Assembly: GCA_002067705.1 (NCBI GenBank)
Contig: MVRL01000193.1
Span: 1-64,000 of the forward strand
Direction: 5' to 3'
DNA: 64,000 nt
Source: Methanosaeta sp. PtaU1.Bin112
GTDB lineage: Archaea; Halobacteriota; Methanosarcinia; Methanotrichales; Methanotrichaceae
Shown: one piece after another, positions 62,994 to 64,000 of the stretch
How the letters are laid out: the number at the start of each line of letters is the position of its first letter
How positions within the stretch are numbered: the stretch's first letter is position 1
Made by a program: the position numbers and the translations under genes
The notes under the pieces: model-generated
Seen by the model: the letters and a program-made list of their open reading frames with translations, nothing else
Told to the model about the DNA's origin: nothing
Databases searched by the model: none

Positions 62994-63920
62994 ATGAAGA
63001 TTCTTATTGCTGAGTACGCTTCTGCTCTTGGCCTGGGCGGCACATGCGAGCTTGAGGGCCGGGCCATGCTCGCCACCCTGGCAAGAAGCTTTGAGCGAGC
63101 CGGGAATGAGGTGGTCTATCCCACGCCCGGGCCGGGAATTGAAGCGGGCAGGCCAATTATCGTGAAGGATGTGTCGGAGTTTGAGGGCGCTCTGGAGAGC
63201 AAAGCGGACGCAGGGCTTCTTATTGCCCCAGACGGCATGCAGCCCCGCCTCCTGGAGATGCTGGAAAAAAACATGCTCAACCTGGGGTCCAGTCCCGACG
63301 CTGCCAGTCTGGCTGCAGACAAGCTGCTGTGCACCCGGGCGCTGGCGCAAGCGGGCCTTGCAGTTGCCGAGATAGTGGAAAAGCCCGATTCAGTGGAGAT
63401 GGGCTGCCATCGCTATGTGGTAAAGCCGCGTACGGGCTGCGGCTCTGAGGGGGTGCGGATCACCTCTTTTGCCAGGGCCGGTCCCGGCGAAATAGTGACC
63501 CGCTACTGCGAGGGGCTGCATCTGTCTGCCAGCTTCATCGCTGGCGAGAGCAGCATTCTGCCGCTCACGATCAACCGCCAGCTCATCGACTTTGAGGGCG
63601 ACGGCATGAGCTACCAGGGAAGCCAGGTTCCCTACGGCACGCCTCGCGCAGATGAACTCTGGGCCCAGGCGAAGGCTGCAGCAGAAGTTCTTTCTCTTTC
63701 CGGGTATGCAGGAATTGATTTTGTTCTGGGGGAGAGGCCCTGGATCGTGGATGTCAATGCCCGGCCTACAACCTCAATCATCGGCATTGCCAGGGTCATG
63801 AAGGAGGAGATCGGCGAGCTGATACTGAATGCGAAGCTGGGACGGCCAGCTAAGAGCGTGACAATAATGGGGTCATGCACATTTCGCAAGGAGGATCTTG
63901 GCCATCTCCTGATCATGTAG
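62994..63920 (+). CDS. mfnD: ATP-grasp ligase, probable tyramine-glutamate ligase (MfnD)
   Basis: 308 residues. N-terminal pre-ATP-grasp domain with K-I-L-I-A-E-Y-A-S and E-L-E-G-R-A-M-L; then A-A-D-K-L-L-C-T-R-A-L, Y-V-V-K-P-R-T-G-C-G-S-E-G-V glycine-rich loop, S-A-S-F-I-A-G, I-D-F-V-L-G-E-R-P-W-I-V-D-V-N-A-R-P-T-T-S split with the metal Glu/Asp/Asn. This is the COG1821 family that includes MfnD, which adds glutamate to tyramine in methanofuran synthesis. Assignment rests on family pattern; another ATP-grasp amide ligase remains possible. Confidence 0.65.
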   Translation: MKILIAEYASALGLGGTCELEGRAMLATLARSFERAGNEVVYPTPGPGIEAGRPIIVKDVSEFEGALESKADAGLLIAPDGMQPRLLEMLEKNMLNLGSSPDAASLAADKLLCTRALAQAGLAVAEIVEKPDSVEMGCHRYVVKPRTGCGSEGVRITSFARAGPGEIVTRYCEGLHLSASFIAGESSILPLTINRQLIDFEGDGMSYQGSQVPYGTPRADELWAQAKAAAEVLSLSGYAGIDFVLGERPWIVDVNARPTTSIIGIARVMKEEIGELILNAKLGRPAKSVTIMGSCTFRKEDLGHLLIM

Positions 63921-64000
63921 GCATTGGGTCTGCCTACATAAGATCCATATGAACGTACGTCTTTTTATTTGTTTGATCACATGCAATCTCCTGTGGAGGA

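Overview
The window comes from a methanogenic euryarchaeon, most likely a Methanothrix (Methanosaeta)-like member of the Methanosarcinales/Methanotrichales. The archaeal assignment rests on gene content seen here: an archaeal SRP RNA, eL40 and eL37, LSm, TiaS, the KEOPS subunit Cgi121, geranylgeranylglyceryl phosphate synthase, MptE (tetrahydromethanopterin) and a probable MfnD (methanofuran). The genus is an inference from siroheme-dependent heme genes, archaeal phosphoribulokinase, gamma carbonic anhydrase, TATA-driven short-leader promoters and many secreted sequon-rich proteins; no 16S or mcr gene is present.

Layout. 0-5.2 kb: end of a DUF11 surface protein, exonuclease VII (xseAB), trpBA plus an SGNH hydrolase. 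5.3-14.4 kb: secreted proteins (including two cysteine-peptidase-like ones), an acylphosphatase/coiled-coil fusion, SRP RNA, a winged-helix/nitroreductase pair, phosphoribulokinase, and an HTH regulator divergent from tiaS. 14.4-25.2 kb: Mn pyrophosphatase, thymidylate kinase, mptE, a secreted protein, DUF7121-type coiled coil, cgi121-DUF2150, the minus-strand operon rpl40e-GGGPS-pepQ-map, and malic enzyme. 25.2-30.2 kb: secreted C1A peptidase with PKD domains, then an accessory patch in which a hicBA toxin-antitoxin pair lies between two decayed 3' ends of isocitrate/isopropylmalate dehydrogenase genes, then a DUF4139 protein. 30.3-36.9 kb: a complete nine-gene N-type (bacterial, Na+-site) ATP synthase operon atpDCQRBEFAG, visibly AT-richer than its surroundings, with a b-delta fusion. 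36.9-42.8 kb: hsp20-pyrC-adenosine kinase-like, membrane proteins, a PUA protein, and LSm-rpl37e-purF. 42.8-47.9 kb: a frameshifted ClC channel, a membrane-anchored protein, an OFA-family MFS transporter and a gamma carbonic anhydrase. 47.9-64 kb: asd, Ahb heme genes, thioredoxin, MBL protein, a Vms1-like release factor, LRV repeats, nnr, moaC, trpS, YihY, the minimal SufBC, lysA and a methanofuran-type ATP-grasp ligase.

How it fits together. Most of the window is housekeeping in short, tight operons with 4-20 nt overlaps. The accessory material most worth study is the N-ATPase operon with the adjacent hicBA/pseudogene patch (possible lateral transfer hot spot), the archaeal Vms1-like gene in a cluster with MBL, thioredoxin and LRV proteins, three independent secreted cysteine-peptidase-like proteins, and several starts that appear non-canonical or leaderless. 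I did not find CRISPR arrays, IS elements, tRNAs or prophage.
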